Source of the DNA: a virus
DNA: 33,600 bases
Virus record (IMG/VR): IMGVR_UViG_3300049489_001327
Coordinates: 1-33,600 of that record
Reading direction: 5' to 3' (one strand)
Below the pieces are notes generated by a model. That model did no database searches. It had not been told where the DNA came from and was given only the letters and a program-made list of their open reading frames with translations. Numbering within the stretch: position 1 is the first letter of the stretch; every line of letters starts with the position of its first letter. Shown in pieces: positions 8,515-16,981 of the stretch. The position numbers were made by a program, and so were the translations under genes.

Positions 8515-9744
8515 ATGGCATACGTGTTTGGCCGTCTCAACGACCTTATAGGGCAGAACGATCAGGGCCGTCAGCAGGGTCAGCAGGGCGTGGAGAAGCG
8601 CGTGGGCACCGAAAGTGCCAGCGCCTCACCCGCGTCACCTCAGGATTTCTCCAAATCCACCTTTCAAAACGCCGGTGCCATCCTGGATCGCAACAAAAAC
8701 GTCAACACCCAAGCCATCGGCTCGCGCATCGAGCAGCCCGCCCAACAGCGGATCTCCCAGGAGATGTCGGATTTCACCAAGAGCTCTCAGGAGTACAGGG
8801 ACAAACAGACGCAGGGCATCCGGGACACCTACAAACCCGCCTCCACCCAGATTGTGGAAAACGGCGTGCGCAAGGGCACCGACCTCAGCGCCTTTCTAAA
8901 CCCCACCGTTTACAAAGCCGCGGACTTCTCGACACCACCGGCCTCCAGCCGTCAGGAGCTCCAAGGCCTCACACAGGGCGACTCCTCCCGCATCCTGGAG
9001 CAGAGGGCTTCTGGCCCCTACACAGCGGGCATGGGCGCTCTGGACTCTCAGGTGTACAACCGCAGCGGAGGGGCCGCCCGGAGTGCCGCCGCCATCGGGC
9101 AGCAGCAGGCGGCTCTAGACGACGCCCGTAGGGTCAATCCACAGGCCGAAATCCAGGCTTTGGCTGATAGGGGTGCAGCCGCCCTCAAACGGGACACCCA
9201 GGAGCGCTTAAAAGGCCTTTTAGGGGGTATCCAGGACTCCTACAGAGGGCGCATCGACGACGCCACACGGTTGCAGACCTCACGCTTGGTGTCTCAGGAG
9301 CTGGCCGCTCGGGAGAGGGCAAAGGCCCTTTATGAGGACGCACGGGGTCAGATAGACTCTTTGCAGACCCCTCTGCCGGCCAATCTGAGAGCGGGGCGAC
9401 CCGATAACCTGAGGGCCTTGGAGGAGGTGAAAAGCGCTGAGGATGTGCTGAGCCGCAACTTCGGCCGTATGGAGGATCCCTCTGTGCCGCTGTCTCAGGT
9501 GATAAGCCCTGAGGACGCCGAGGCCATGAACCGCATCTACTCGTTTTTGGGGTTGGAGGATCGGATCGATCGCGAGCCTCTCGCCGACTATGAGGTCACG
9601 CTGGACGAGGGGGCCTACCGCTCACGTCTGGATCCGGTGGTGGAGGCGGCTCGGGAGGAGCGGCGTCAGGCCGACGCCTTGGCTCAGCAGCAGGCCGATG
9701 CCGCCCGTTTACAGGCTTTCATGAAACTCAGACCCCGCATTTAG
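8515..9744 (+). CDS. Internal virion / ejection-type protein (409 aa)
   Basis: The ATG at 8515 follows the portal stop by four bases, with no strong SD, so coupled translation is likely. The product is Gln/Ala/Arg-rich, with a Gln/Gly-rich start (residues 12-25) and long coiled-coil-prone stretches (195-290 and 380-405). No enzyme motif or membrane segment is seen. Position directly after the portal and before three similar proteins fits the internal-protein block of podoviruses, whose products are ejected with the DNA. This is inference from context. Confidence 0.65.
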   Translation: MAYVFGRLNDLIGQNDQGRQQGQQGVEKRVGTESASASPASPQDFSKSTFQNAGAILDRNKNVNTQAIGSRIEQPAQQRISQEMSDFTKSSQEYRDKQTQGIRDTYKPASTQIVENGVRKGTDLSAFLNPTVYKAADFSTPPASSRQELQGLTQGDSSRILEQRASGPYTAGMGALDSQVYNRSGGAARSAAAIGQQQAALDDARRVNPQAEIQALADRGAAALKRDTQERLKGLLGGIQDSYRGRIDDATRLQTSRLVSQELAARERAKALYEDARGQIDSLQTPLPANLRAGRPDNLRALEEVKSAEDVLSRNFGRMEDPSVPLSQVISPEDAEAMNRIYSFLGLEDRIDREPLADYEVTLDEGAYRSRLDPVVEAAREERRQADALAQQQADAARLQAFMKLRPRI

Positions 9745-9753
9745 GAGACAACC

Positions 9754-10755
9754 GTGGATCCCATCACACTGGCGATTTTGGCAGGGGGCGCGTCCAGTCT
9801 GGCAGGCGGCGTGTTCCAATGGCTCAACTCAAGAGACGCGCAGAAGGCCACAGAGGCCGAGCGCCGGCGCATCCAAGGTCTGGCCGACCAGATGCAGTCT
9901 CCAAACTTCGACACCCGGGACATCAGCCCAGAGGACATCCGGGTGCTGGAGCGCTACTCGCCCCAGATCGCAGCCTTTGTCCCTGAAAAATCCCCTGAGC
10001 TCGTTAAGGCCTTGTCAGAAGGCTCCCAAAGGGGTCGTAAGGCCCAAACCGACGCTTTGGACCGCTTCACGGCCTTGTCCCAAACAGGCGTTGACCCTCT
10101 GTTGCAGCTGGAGCAGGCGCGGGCTCAGAGACAGGCGGCGGCCCAGGCGTCCTCTGCCCGTCAGAACATCGATGAGGTGAACCAGAGACGCGGTGTGTCC
10201 CTGGGCAGCGGAGTGGGTCTGGCCTCCCAGATGCAGGCCATCCAGGACGCCCAGCTGCAGCAGGCCCTGGCCGGTGAGCAGGCCAACGCCAACGCCTACC
10301 AGAGGCAGATGCTCAATATCGGCAACGCCGCCAATCTGGGCTCTCAGATCCGCAATGAGGACGTGAGTCTGGAGGAGCGCAACGCCGCGGCTCTGAACAG
10401 CTACAACCAGCGTATCGCGGATATGGGCAACCGCTACAACCAGTACGTGGCTAATCAGCGCAACGACGCGCAACGGTTCAATCAGGGCCAGAACCAGAGG
10501 GCCTATGAGGCCAATATTGGCAACCGCTACAGCGCGGCGCGGGACAACCAGTCCAGCCAAAACGCGATTGCCCAAAGGCAGTACGACAACCGTCTGGGCA
10601 TTCTGGGCATCCAGAGTGGGCTCTCCAACCAGAGAAGCCAGGACTTCCAGAACCGAGCGGCCCTCAACAACAGGGCCATCCAGGGTCTGTCCGACACCGT
10701 CAACACAGGCGCTCTGTCCTATATGGACCGAGAAGACCGGTTAAAGAGGAACTGA
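9754..10755 (+). CDS. Internal virion / ejection-type protein, Asn/Gln-rich (333 aa)
   Basis: The GTG at 9754 has the SD AGGAG. Residues 4-23 (pattern ITLAILAGGASSLAGGVF) are a hydrophobic Gly/Ala segment able to insert in a membrane. The middle is helical, and residues about 215-310 are strikingly rich in Asn, Gln, Arg and Tyr, with repeated NRY and YNQ motifs. An N-terminal membrane segment followed by long coiled helices is typical of ejection proteins that build a channel across the cell envelope. The gene ends one base before the next start. Confidence 0.65.
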   Translation: MDPITLAILAGGASSLAGGVFQWLNSRDAQKATEAERRRIQGLADQMQSPNFDTRDISPEDIRVLERYSPQIAAFVPEKSPELVKALSEGSQRGRKAQTDALDRFTALSQTGVDPLLQLEQARAQRQAAAQASSARQNIDEVNQRRGVSLGSGVGLASQMQAIQDAQLQQALAGEQANANAYQRQMLNIGNAANLGSQIRNEDVSLEERNAAALNSYNQRIADMGNRYNQYVANQRNDAQRFNQGQNQRAYEANIGNRYSAARDNQSSQNAIAQRQYDNRLGILGIQSGLSNQRSQDFQNRAALNNRAIQGLSDTVNTGALSYMDREDRLKRN

Positions 10756-10756
10756 T

Positions 10757-11911
10757 ATGCCGCTCTCTCCTTACTTCAAGCCCATCAACAGACCTGACGA
10801 GCCGGTGGACTACGGGGCCTACAGCAAAAACCTCTTTGACAGGGGTTCTGAGGGTTTTGAGGCCAACCGTGTGACCCGTGAGGATTTAGACGCCAACCGG
10901 GAGAGGCAGTCCATACGCAACGCCCTATCGGGCTTTGCGAGGGCCGCCGCCGCCATGGGCGGGTCTGAAACGGTGGTTCCTCAGGTGGCCCAGAGTTTCG
11001 ACGCCGCGGATAAGGCCGACTTGGTCGCCCGTGACCGCTTGGCCTCTCAGGGGTTTGAAACGGCCCAAAAGGGCATAGAGGGGCTGCAGCAGGAGGAGAT
11101 CAGGCCTCTGCGCATGCAAAGCGAGGCTCTCAAGCTGGGGGCTCTGGAGCGCCAGGACAGGCAGGACGCCGAGGCGTCTGACCCCACCTCCGTTCTCTCC
11201 CAAAGCGTCAGACGCTTTTACAAAGACAAACTGGGCATCGCCTTCCCTGACAACGTGTCCGCTGAGGACCTCAAAAAATACGGTGGGGACGTCAAAGACG
11301 CGGTCCTGCAAGAAAAGGCCTTTGGCAACCAACTGAGGGTTCTAGGGGCCAACCAGGCTTTCAACGCCCAGGAGAGACAGAGAGACAGGGATTCTAGCGC
11401 CGAGCTCGCGGCTCTGAGAAGCTCACGCAAGGACAGGGCGTATGAGACCCTGCCTGAACCTCAGAAAATCACCGTGAGGGAGCTGTCCACATCCGCTGCC
11501 AAAAAACAAAGCCTTGTGAACCAGATTGACGGGTTTCTCGAGCAGTGGGGACGCGCCAAAAACTCCGAGGAGAGAACCCGCATTGGTCAGCAGATGATCA
11601 AGCTTTTGAACTCCACAGAGGGTCAGGACGCCGTGGGCGCTGAAGAGGCCAGACGGTTGGCCAATGAGCTCGAGCCCTGGACCCTCAAATCCCCCACGGG
11701 TCTGCCCCGCTTGGGCCAGGACCTGAAGGGCTTCCAAAACCGCGCTGAGAGTGTGCGCAACTCCCTCAAAAACGCCGTAAACACCAACCAAAAACAGGTT
11801 TCGGAAATCTACAAACAGTTCGCCCCTGACTCCGCAGCCGCCAACACGCCGGTTGCCCCATCCGCCCCTGGCACACCCACACGCCGTGTGTGGACACCGG
11901 GAGGCAAATAA
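10757..11911 (+). CDS. Internal virion / ejection-type protein (384 aa)
   Basis: The ATG at 10757 is preceded by AAAGAGGA. The product is hydrophilic and mostly helical, with an Ala-rich patch (residues 50-75), strong coiled-coil character (90-145 and 200-290) and a Pro/Ala-rich end. I find no catalytic motif. The stop at 11909-11911 overlaps the next ATG (TAATG). It is the third of four consecutive internal-protein candidates. A role in the ejected core is inferred from neighbours and composition. Confidence 0.6.
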   Translation: MPLSPYFKPINRPDEPVDYGAYSKNLFDRGSEGFEANRVTREDLDANRERQSIRNALSGFARAAAAMGGSETVVPQVAQSFDAADKADLVARDRLASQGFETAQKGIEGLQQEEIRPLRMQSEALKLGALERQDRQDAEASDPTSVLSQSVRRFYKDKLGIAFPDNVSAEDLKKYGGDVKDAVLQEKAFGNQLRVLGANQAFNAQERQRDRDSSAELAALRSSRKDRAYETLPEPQKITVRELSTSAAKKQSLVNQIDGFLEQWGRAKNSEERTRIGQQMIKLLNSTEGQDAVGAEEARRLANELEPWTLKSPTGLPRLGQDLKGFQNRAESVRNSLKNAVNTNQKQVSEIYKQFAPDSAAANTPVAPSAPGTPTRRVWTPGGK

Positions 11912-13527
11912 TGGCTCTTCTGATGGTGACTCCCGACAACGAGGAGGTGAACGTTGAGGAAAGAGACTTTGACGCGGCTTTAAAAAGCGGTTTGCAGCCG
12001 GCCCTTGAGTACGTGGACAGAGACGGCGTTGTGAATGTGGTCAAAAAGAGCGACCAAAGGGCCGCTGAAAAGGCCGGCCTCAAGCTGCGGGTCCTGGCTG
12101 AGGGCAGGCAGGACGCGGACAAAATGACCTATCAACCCGGCAAAACGGAAAGTGCCCTCCGGGGCTTTGCCAACGCAGCGACGTTTGGGTTCTCCGATGA
12201 GATCGCAGGGGCCGGTGAGTCCCTGTTAAAGGCCGCCCAGAAAGGGTCTGTTGCGGATGTGAAAGGGGACTACCGCAAAGGCCGAGACCGCTACCGCACC
12301 GAGGACGACGCGGCCTATGAGCGCAACACAGCGGCGTATGGATTGGGGGCTGTGGCCCCCACAGTGGCCACTTTAGGAGCCGCCGCACCCGCCCTCACCG
12401 TGGGCAAAGCCGCGCTTCAGGGAGCCGGTCTTGGGGCTTTGGCCTCTGCGGGCGGAGGCACCGACGCTTCGGGTCAGGCGGACCTCACCCGGGGCGAGAC
12501 CGGGGATTTCGCCCGGCAGGTGGGCACAGGAGCGGCTTTAGGCGGTGCTTTGGGCGGTGCCCTCCAAAAGGGTGCTCGGGCCCTGGAGCGGTCCCCCGAG
12601 TCCCTCAAGACCTTTGCCAACCAACGGGCCGTCAAGGCCGCAGGGGGCGACAGCGCCAAGGCCACACGGGTGGTCGATCGCATGCCCGGAGGCGTGGACG
12701 CTTTAGGGCGAGATCTCCTGGAAACGGGCATCGTGTCGGCGGGCAAGTCCCCAACCCAAATCGCCGAGACCGCAGCCCGGGTGGAGCGAGACGCCGGACG
12801 CCGCATAGGCGAGACTTTGGAGCGTTTCGACGATTTGGCGCGGACAAAGGGCTACACGCCCCAGAGCCTGCAAAGGGTTCTTGAGAGGTCCGAGGAGGAG
12901 GTCTTAAAGCCTCTGAACGCAAGCCCCGCGACCCAGGAGCTGGGAGAGCGCTTGGTCTCCAAGTACATCGGCAGGCTCAAATCCTTTGTGGAGGGCAAGG
13001 CCAAAGAGGGCAATGCGCTCTCGTTTAAGGACTTGGCCAAGGAGCGGCGGCTTCTGGACAAAACGGCCTTTACAGAATCAGGCCTCGACAAACCCCTCAA
13101 TGAGAGGCTCCAGCAGATCAGACGGATCTTCAATGAGGAGCTCTTAAACGACGCCCAGGCCGTGGCGCCTCAGAGCCTGCTTGACGACTACGCCCGCCAG
13201 AACCGACTTTTCGGTGTGGCACGGACCGCCAAGGATCTGACCACCGAGCAGCTGAAACGCTCTCAGAAGAACAGAAGCGTGTCGCTGACCGACTACATCA
13301 CGGGGGGTGCGGGGGCGGCCGCTGGGGGTGCCGCTTTGGGGCCCTACGGCCTCGTTTTGGGACCTCTGGTCGCGGGTGTCAACAAGGCGGGTAGACAGCG
13401 GGGCAACCAGGTCATGGCCGCAGGTGCGGACAGGGCCTCTCAGCTGATGCAAACTCTCGATCCTGCTAAACTGAGAACGTATTTGGACGCTCTCAGACGC
13501 GGGCTTGTGCAAAAAGGAACAGAATAA
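11911..13527 (+). CDS. DNA-ejection-type protein with hydrophobic Gly/Ala segments (538 aa)
   Basis: I start this gene at the ATG at 11911, which overlaps the previous stop and has GGAGG six bases upstream; an in-frame GTG at 11890 has no better support. Residues 80-125 (ALRGFANAATFGFSDEIAGA, then a charged helix) resemble a motif common in phage internal proteins. Gly/Ala hydrophobic segments lie at about 140-185, 203-220 and 460-489. The rest is helical and charged. Such proteins are packed in the head and enter the envelope during DNA delivery. It is the last and largest of the internal block. Confidence 0.7.
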   Translation: MALLMVTPDNEEVNVEERDFDAALKSGLQPALEYVDRDGVVNVVKKSDQRAAEKAGLKLRVLAEGRQDADKMTYQPGKTESALRGFANAATFGFSDEIAGAGESLLKAAQKGSVADVKGDYRKGRDRYRTEDDAAYERNTAAYGLGAVAPTVATLGAAAPALTVGKAALQGAGLGALASAGGGTDASGQADLTRGETGDFARQVGTGAALGGALGGALQKGARALERSPESLKTFANQRAVKAAGGDSAKATRVVDRMPGGVDALGRDLLETGIVSAGKSPTQIAETAARVERDAGRRIGETLERFDDLARTKGYTPQSLQRVLERSEEEVLKPLNASPATQELGERLVSKYIGRLKSFVEGKAKEGNALSFKDLAKERRLLDKTAFTESGLDKPLNERLQQIRRIFNEELLNDAQAVAPQSLLDDYARQNRLFGVARTAKDLTTEQLKRSQKNRSVSLTDYITGGAGAAAGGAALGPYGLVLGPLVAGVNKAGRQRGNQVMAAGADRASQLMQTLDPAKLRTYLDALRRGLVQKGTE

Positions 13528-13881
13528 GTGGGAACACTCAGAACGCTAGAATCCACCATAGGCACCAACCTGTCTTTGGCGGCAGACTCCAACACAGGGG
13601 CCTTCAACATCGCGCGGTTCGCCCGTGCGTCCTTTCAGTTCACCTTCACGTATTCAGGGGGTGAGACGGCCGCAGGATCCATCAACCTGCAGGTCTCCAA
13701 TGACGGCGTGGTGTTCACCACCTACCCAGCCTCCACGGTCGCTTACACCGCGGCGTCCACAAGCGCGATTTTGGAGCTCAGTGTCATCAGCTTCAAGTGG
13801 GTGCGCTTCAACATCGACAACAGCTCGGGAACCGGTGGTTTGGTGTCCATTTTAGGAAATTTTGTTGAAATCACGGACTAA
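13528..13881 (+). CDS. Small beta-sandwich virion protein (117 aa)
   Basis: The GTG at 13528 directly abuts the previous TAA. The pattern is seen in small phage structural proteins: SFQFTFTYSGG (about 37-47), INLQVSNDGVVF (54-65), then FKWVRFNIDNSSGTGGLVSI (89-108). This reads as a beta-sandwich similar to carbohydrate-binding or fibre-associated modules. It sits between the ejection block and the tail fibres, so a tail or fibre accessory role is likely. No membrane segment or Cys. Confidence 0.7.
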   Translation: MGTLRTLESTIGTNLSLAADSNTGAFNIARFARASFQFTFTYSGGETAAGSINLQVSNDGVVFTTYPASTVAYTAASTSAILELSVISFKWVRFNIDNSSGTGGLVSILGNFVEITD

Positions 13882-13884
13882 TCC

Positions 13885-14940
13885 ATGACAACACAGTACA
13901 TCTTTCTGCCCCCCACAGGCGGGACCATCCCCATCTACGGCACCCCCCTCGATCTGCCCGTGGCGGGCACCTTGGGAGAGGTCGTTTCGGTCATCAGCGA
14001 CGGCAGCGTGCGGCAGTGGAACGGCACGACCTGGAACGCCATTGGCGGTCTAGCGTCTGTCGCCGACACCAACTCGCTCGATCTGACCAACACAGGCGGC
14101 GTGGTCTCCGGTCAGGTCAAGCTGTCCGCGGCCTCTGCGGGTGCGGGCAACCAGAAGGTGCCCATCAGCATCGAGACCGATGGTTTGCTAGCGGTCATCC
14201 CTATCGCCGCCACAGCGGTCAGTGGCGCTTTGACCTCCACGGACTGGAACACCTTTAACAACAAGGTCTCCACAACCCGTACCATCGCCACAACAGCTCC
14301 TCTGGCGGGAGGTGGGGACCTGAGTGCCAACAGGACACTCTCCATCACCCAGGCGAACACAACCACAAACGGGTTTTTGAGCTCGACAGATTGGAACACC
14401 TTTAACGGCAAGCAGCAGGCCATCACCATAGGGGCTGTGGGGGCTGGGGACGCTCTGGGCGTGACGCTGAGTGCGGGGACCCTGAGTCTGCAGGCAGCGA
14501 CCAACTCTTTGCCAGGGATTGTGACGGCCACGGCCCAGACCCTCGGTGGTTCCAAGACCTTTAACAACAACCTGCTCAAGGCCAACAACGCGACCAACGC
14601 GTCCTTTGTGGGCCTGGTGGCCCCCTCAGCGTCTTTCGCAACAGCCGCCAATCTGCAAAGCGCCACGGTGACGCTAGGGGGATCCCAGGCCTTCACGTTT
14701 CAGATCTCGCTCAGCTCCGGAGAGTGCCTCTTGGTGCAGGGCTGCTCGGCCCTCTCCACGCTGACCTGCCTGAGCGACATGAGCAATCTGTTCCTGACCT
14801 CTGACGCGGGCACGGGCATCTTCGTGTCCAAATCCACCGCGAGCAGCGTCATCACAATCAAAAATCGGATGGGGGCTTCCAGGGACATCGGTGTTGTGTT
14901 CTTTGGAAACACGGTCACATCCTCCACAGTATGGGCGTAA
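13885..14940 (+). CDS. Tail fibre protein with TDWNTFN repeats (351 aa)
   Basis: The ATG at 13885 follows the previous stop by three bases. Residues 1-55 form an N-terminal attachment domain (SVRQWNGTTWNAI at 41-53). Two copies of TDWNTFN (119-125 and 168-174) flank a segment with TAPLAGGGDLSANRTLSI; this repeat is characteristic of phage fibre shafts. Residues 210-227 contain GIVTATAQTLGGSKTF, another fibre motif. Residues 258-351 are the tip domain shared with the protein at 367. It is a trimeric receptor-binding fibre by inference. Confidence 0.85.
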   Translation: MTTQYIFLPPTGGTIPIYGTPLDLPVAGTLGEVVSVISDGSVRQWNGTTWNAIGGLASVADTNSLDLTNTGGVVSGQVKLSAASAGAGNQKVPISIETDGLLAVIPIAATAVSGALTSTDWNTFNNKVSTTRTIATTAPLAGGGDLSANRTLSITQANTTTNGFLSSTDWNTFNGKQQAITIGAVGAGDALGVTLSAGTLSLQAATNSLPGIVTATAQTLGGSKTFNNNLLKANNATNASFVGLVAPSASFATAANLQSATVTLGGSQAFTFQISLSSGECLLVQGCSALSTLTCLSDMSNLFLTSDAGTGIFVSKSTASSVITIKNRMGASRDIGVVFFGNTVTSSTVWA

Positions 14941-14943
14941 AAT

Positions 14944-15792
14944 ATGGCTTATTTCAATGAAAAACTCACAGTGGCTAAAGACCTCTCGACCCTGCGAGGC
15001 GCGGATGTGTCCACATCTGGCACAATTGCGGATTTGGCCAACGACGGCTTCTCCTTCTTTCGGCTGACCGCGGCGACCCAGCTCACGAGTCTCGTGGCGG
15101 CAGCGAGCGGCAAGGAGCTGACCATCACAAACGCCAACACGGCGGACCTGCTCATTAAGAACGAAAGCGGCACAGCGGCGAACCGCATCCTGACGGGGAC
15201 AGGGGCGGACTCGGTTTTGAGACCCGGGGCCTCCTTGACCCTCAAATACGACGACGCGGCCTCCCGCTGGCGGGTCACGAGCGCATTGGCCGCTGAGGGC
15301 GGACGCACGCTCATTTACGGGCAGATCGACGGCAAGGCCTCGGTCAATTACGAGCTCATCGGCCCCAAAACGTTCTTATCGGTGTTTGGCACAAGCTCCA
15401 CAACGGCCAATGCCCCAACGATTTATTACGACCCCTTGGGCCTTGCGGTGGGCAACATCACGAATCTTCCGGCCTTTGACGTCACGGGTCTGCCCCCAGG
15501 CGTCTACGAAGTGGGCTTTACGGTCTTTCTGTTCTCCGCCACAGCGGCCATTGAGTTCACGCTGGGGATCTCAGACGGTGTGACCGACCGCATGGTGTAC
15601 GCGGCCAATCTTTTGCCGAGCGGCAACACCACGGCCTCGGCCAGCGTGTCAGCGTTCTTCCATTACACAGCGCCCAAAGGGGCCACCCGGTTTCAGATGC
15701 TGTGCGCGCTGCCGGCTGTCACGATGCTGATTCTTAATGACAACGCCACCTTCCGGGCCATCCCGTTTTTTCTAAAAAGGTACCCCTTGTAG
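14944..15792 (+). CDS. Tail fibre / receptor-binding protein (282 aa)
   Basis: The ATG at 14944 follows the fibre stop by three bases. Residues 45-115 carry the fibre beta domain (ITNANTADLLIKNESG, then ASLTLKYDDAASRWRVTS), a type also present in the protein at 367. Residues 130-282 are a Val/Thr/Ala-rich beta domain with jelly-roll-like alternation (YEVGFTVFLFSATAAIEFTL), suited to a trimeric tip. Together with the gene at 13885 it probably forms the adsorption apparatus. It is the last gene of the tail operon. Confidence 0.75.
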   Translation: MAYFNEKLTVAKDLSTLRGADVSTSGTIADLANDGFSFFRLTAATQLTSLVAAASGKELTITNANTADLLIKNESGTAANRILTGTGADSVLRPGASLTLKYDDAASRWRVTSALAAEGGRTLIYGQIDGKASVNYELIGPKTFLSVFGTSSTTANAPTIYYDPLGLAVGNITNLPAFDVTGLPPGVYEVGFTVFLFSATAAIEFTLGISDGVTDRMVYAANLLPSGNTTASASVSAFFHYTAPKGATRFQMLCALPAVTMLILNDNATFRAIPFFLKRYPL

Positions 15793-15802
15793 AGGGGCGC
15801 AT

Positions 15803-15840
15803 CCTCATTTGTTCTTCGTAAGACGCGTGTTAAAATGAGG
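15803..15840 (+). promoter_or_regulatory. Hairpin covering the ribosome-binding site of the 50-aa gene
   Basis: CCTCATTT (15803-15810) and AAATGAGG (15833-15840) pair over eight bases with a 22-base loop. The right arm includes the GAGG ribosome-binding site five bases before the ATG at 15846, so folding would hide it. There is no T-run after it, so it does not look like a terminator. A -10-like TAAAAT overlaps the right arm. Confidence 0.4.
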
Positions 15841-15845
15841 TTCAC

Positions 15846-15998
15846 ATGCATTTTGATTTTGAAAAACCAAAAATTTTATCTTTTATGAAGGAGCCTTTAG
15901 GCGTGCGGAGAGGCGCTAAGAGGACGCGCTACCCCCTGTGGATAGGGGGTGTGGCGTTCGCCTACGCGGCCTATCTGCTCTTTCAAATCCTCTTTTGA
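15846..15998 (+). CDS. Small membrane protein (50 aa), holin-like candidate
   Basis: The ATG at 15846 has GAGG five bases upstream. The first 30 residues are basic (KRTRYP before the membrane segment). Residues 30-50 (PLWIGGVAFAYAAYLLFQIL) form one transmembrane helix that ends at the C-terminus. An alternative in-frame GTG at 15903, with AAGGAG upstream, would give a 31-residue form, so dual starts are possible. Small size, one helix and position after the fibres suit a holin or other lysis membrane protein, but no family is recognised. Confidence 0.55.
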   Translation: MHFDFEKPKILSFMKEPLGVRRGAKRTRYPLWIGGVAFAYAAYLLFQILF

Positions 15999-16012
15999 AG
16001 TGGGGTGCACGG

Positions 16013-16429
16013 ATGCAACGCTACTTAGCCATTTTGGATTGGGTCATGAAGTCAACGGTCATTGGCATATCCTCTTTTGGGGTCAACCAGCTCAAGAGCA
16101 TCTCGCTGGAGACCGGACGTCTCAACGACGCCTTGGTCCAGCTCAAGTCTGAGGTCGGCCGCATCACGGATGTGCAAGCCGGCGTTCTGGATCGCTACCG
16201 CAGCCTGGGCAGCCGCATGGAGCGGCTCGAGTCTGTTATGATGGGTCAAAATTTCGAAAGGAGTGGGTATGAGCGGAAAACACGGGATCGAAAACCTCCG
16301 AAAAGCATTGAACGTCACGTCCAAAATCCTCAAGACCGCCGTCTCCCTGAAGGAGCGGGATCTGAGAACCGTTGGAGGCCTGCTTCTAACCCAGAGTCCG
16401 ATTCTTCTGATGGATCTTTGGTCTATTAA
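16013..16429 (+). CDS. N-terminal membrane segment plus coiled coil (138 aa), overlaps next gene
   Basis: I use the ATG at 16013; the longer GTG reading from 15938 runs over the 50-aa gene. Residues 4-27 are moderately hydrophobic (YLAILDWVMKSTVIGISSFG), followed by a coiled coil (about 30-75, LNDALVQLKSEVGRITDVQA). This recalls i-spanins and small phage membrane anchors. From residue 86 on, the frame overlaps the gene at 16269 and becomes Arg/Pro-rich, so this part may be only the shadow of the other frame. The N-terminal 80 residues are the well-supported part. Confidence 0.55.
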   Translation: MQRYLAILDWVMKSTVIGISSFGVNQLKSISLETGRLNDALVQLKSEVGRITDVQAGVLDRYRSLGSRMERLESVMMGQNFERSGYERKTRDRKPPKSIERHVQNPQDRRLPEGAGSENRWRPASNPESDSSDGSLVY

Positions 16430-16643
16430 CGCCAGCGCCCTCAAACCCGAATTCGAGGATCTGGACGCCCAAGAGCTCCTCGTCCTCCTGGAAGACCTCG
16501 CTGAGGTGTACAACCTCAAGGACCATCTGACCCCCGAGACCACAGAGCTCATCAAAAGCCTCTTTGTGGACAGCCTCAAGGCCATCGCCGTCATCAAGGA
16601 AAGCGCCTTTTTCCACCGCACCCTGCTTAGAAAGGCCTTCTAG
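16269..16643 (+). CDS. Unknown helical protein (124 aa)
   Basis: The ATG at 16269 has a strong SD AAAGGAG five bases upstream; an in-frame GTG at 16263 lies inside that SD and is not used. The product is helical, with a hydrophobic patch at residues 37-51 (VGGLLLTQSPILLMD) and an acidic Leu-rich stretch (ELLVLLEDLAEVYNL). No Cys, signal peptide or catalytic motif is seen. It overlaps the coiled-coil frame by 161 bases and shares the last G of its TAG with the next start. Function unknown; a lysis or accessory role is possible from position. Confidence 0.7.
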   Translation: MSGKHGIENLRKALNVTSKILKTAVSLKERDLRTVGGLLLTQSPILLMDLWSINASALKPEFEDLDAQELLVLLEDLAEVYNLKDHLTPETTELIKSLFVDSLKAIAVIKESAFFHRTLLRKAF

Positions 16644-16981
16644 TGGAACAGATGATCGTCAGCGCCTTTATCCATATGGCCGTTCAGATTCTGGCACCCA
16701 AGGGTCTCGCCTACCTCAACGCCTTTGGCGAGGATCGCAAAAACGATTTTATCCGTTTTGTGAAGCAGCAGGCGCCCCTGGCCTGGGCCGCCGAGCCTCT
16801 AGACGCCATTCTGGACGTCATGCTGCCTGTGGTGGTGGATGCCATCAAAGGAAAGCTCAAAGAGTCCGATCACATCAATTTGTACAAGCTGAGCTCTGAG
16901 GTCCTGCACCTGAGCTTCCAACCCGCCCTAGACGCCGTACGGACGGTGGCTGGCCAACCCCCCTCTCGCCCCGTCTGCTAG
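16643..16981 (+). CDS. Unknown helical protein (112 aa)
   Basis: The GTG at 16643 overlaps the TAG of the previous gene, which implies translational coupling. The product is mostly helical with amphipathic segments (residues 2-24 and 50-70, DAILDVMLPVVVDAI) and a Pro-rich C-terminus (GQPPSRPVC). It is not recognised. It forms a pair with the upstream 124-aa protein, and the two may act together. Transcription from the left ends shortly after this gene, where the convergent minus-strand block begins. Confidence 0.7.
   Translation: MEQMIVSAFIHMAVQILAPKGLAYLNAFGEDRKNDFIRFVKQQAPLAWAAEPLDAILDVMLPVVVDAIKGKLKESDHINLYKLSSEVLHLSFQPALDAVRTVAGQPPSRPVC

Noticed and set aside
10015-10575. 186-aa minus-strand frame opposite an ejection-type gene
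   Set aside because: No ribosome site, Val/Leu/Gly repeats caused by the reverse reading of Gln/Asn codons, and the plus-strand gene is compactly joined to its neighbours.
15809-15836. Promoter TTGTTC / TAAAAT before the 50-aa gene
   Set aside because: The -10 overlaps the ribosome site, so the transcript would lack it. The same bases are better explained as a hairpin covering the SD.
15938-16012. Upstream extension of the coiled-coil gene to a GTG at 15938
   Set aside because: This would run across the 50-aa gene in another frame. The ATG at 16013 gives a sensible membrane N-terminus.
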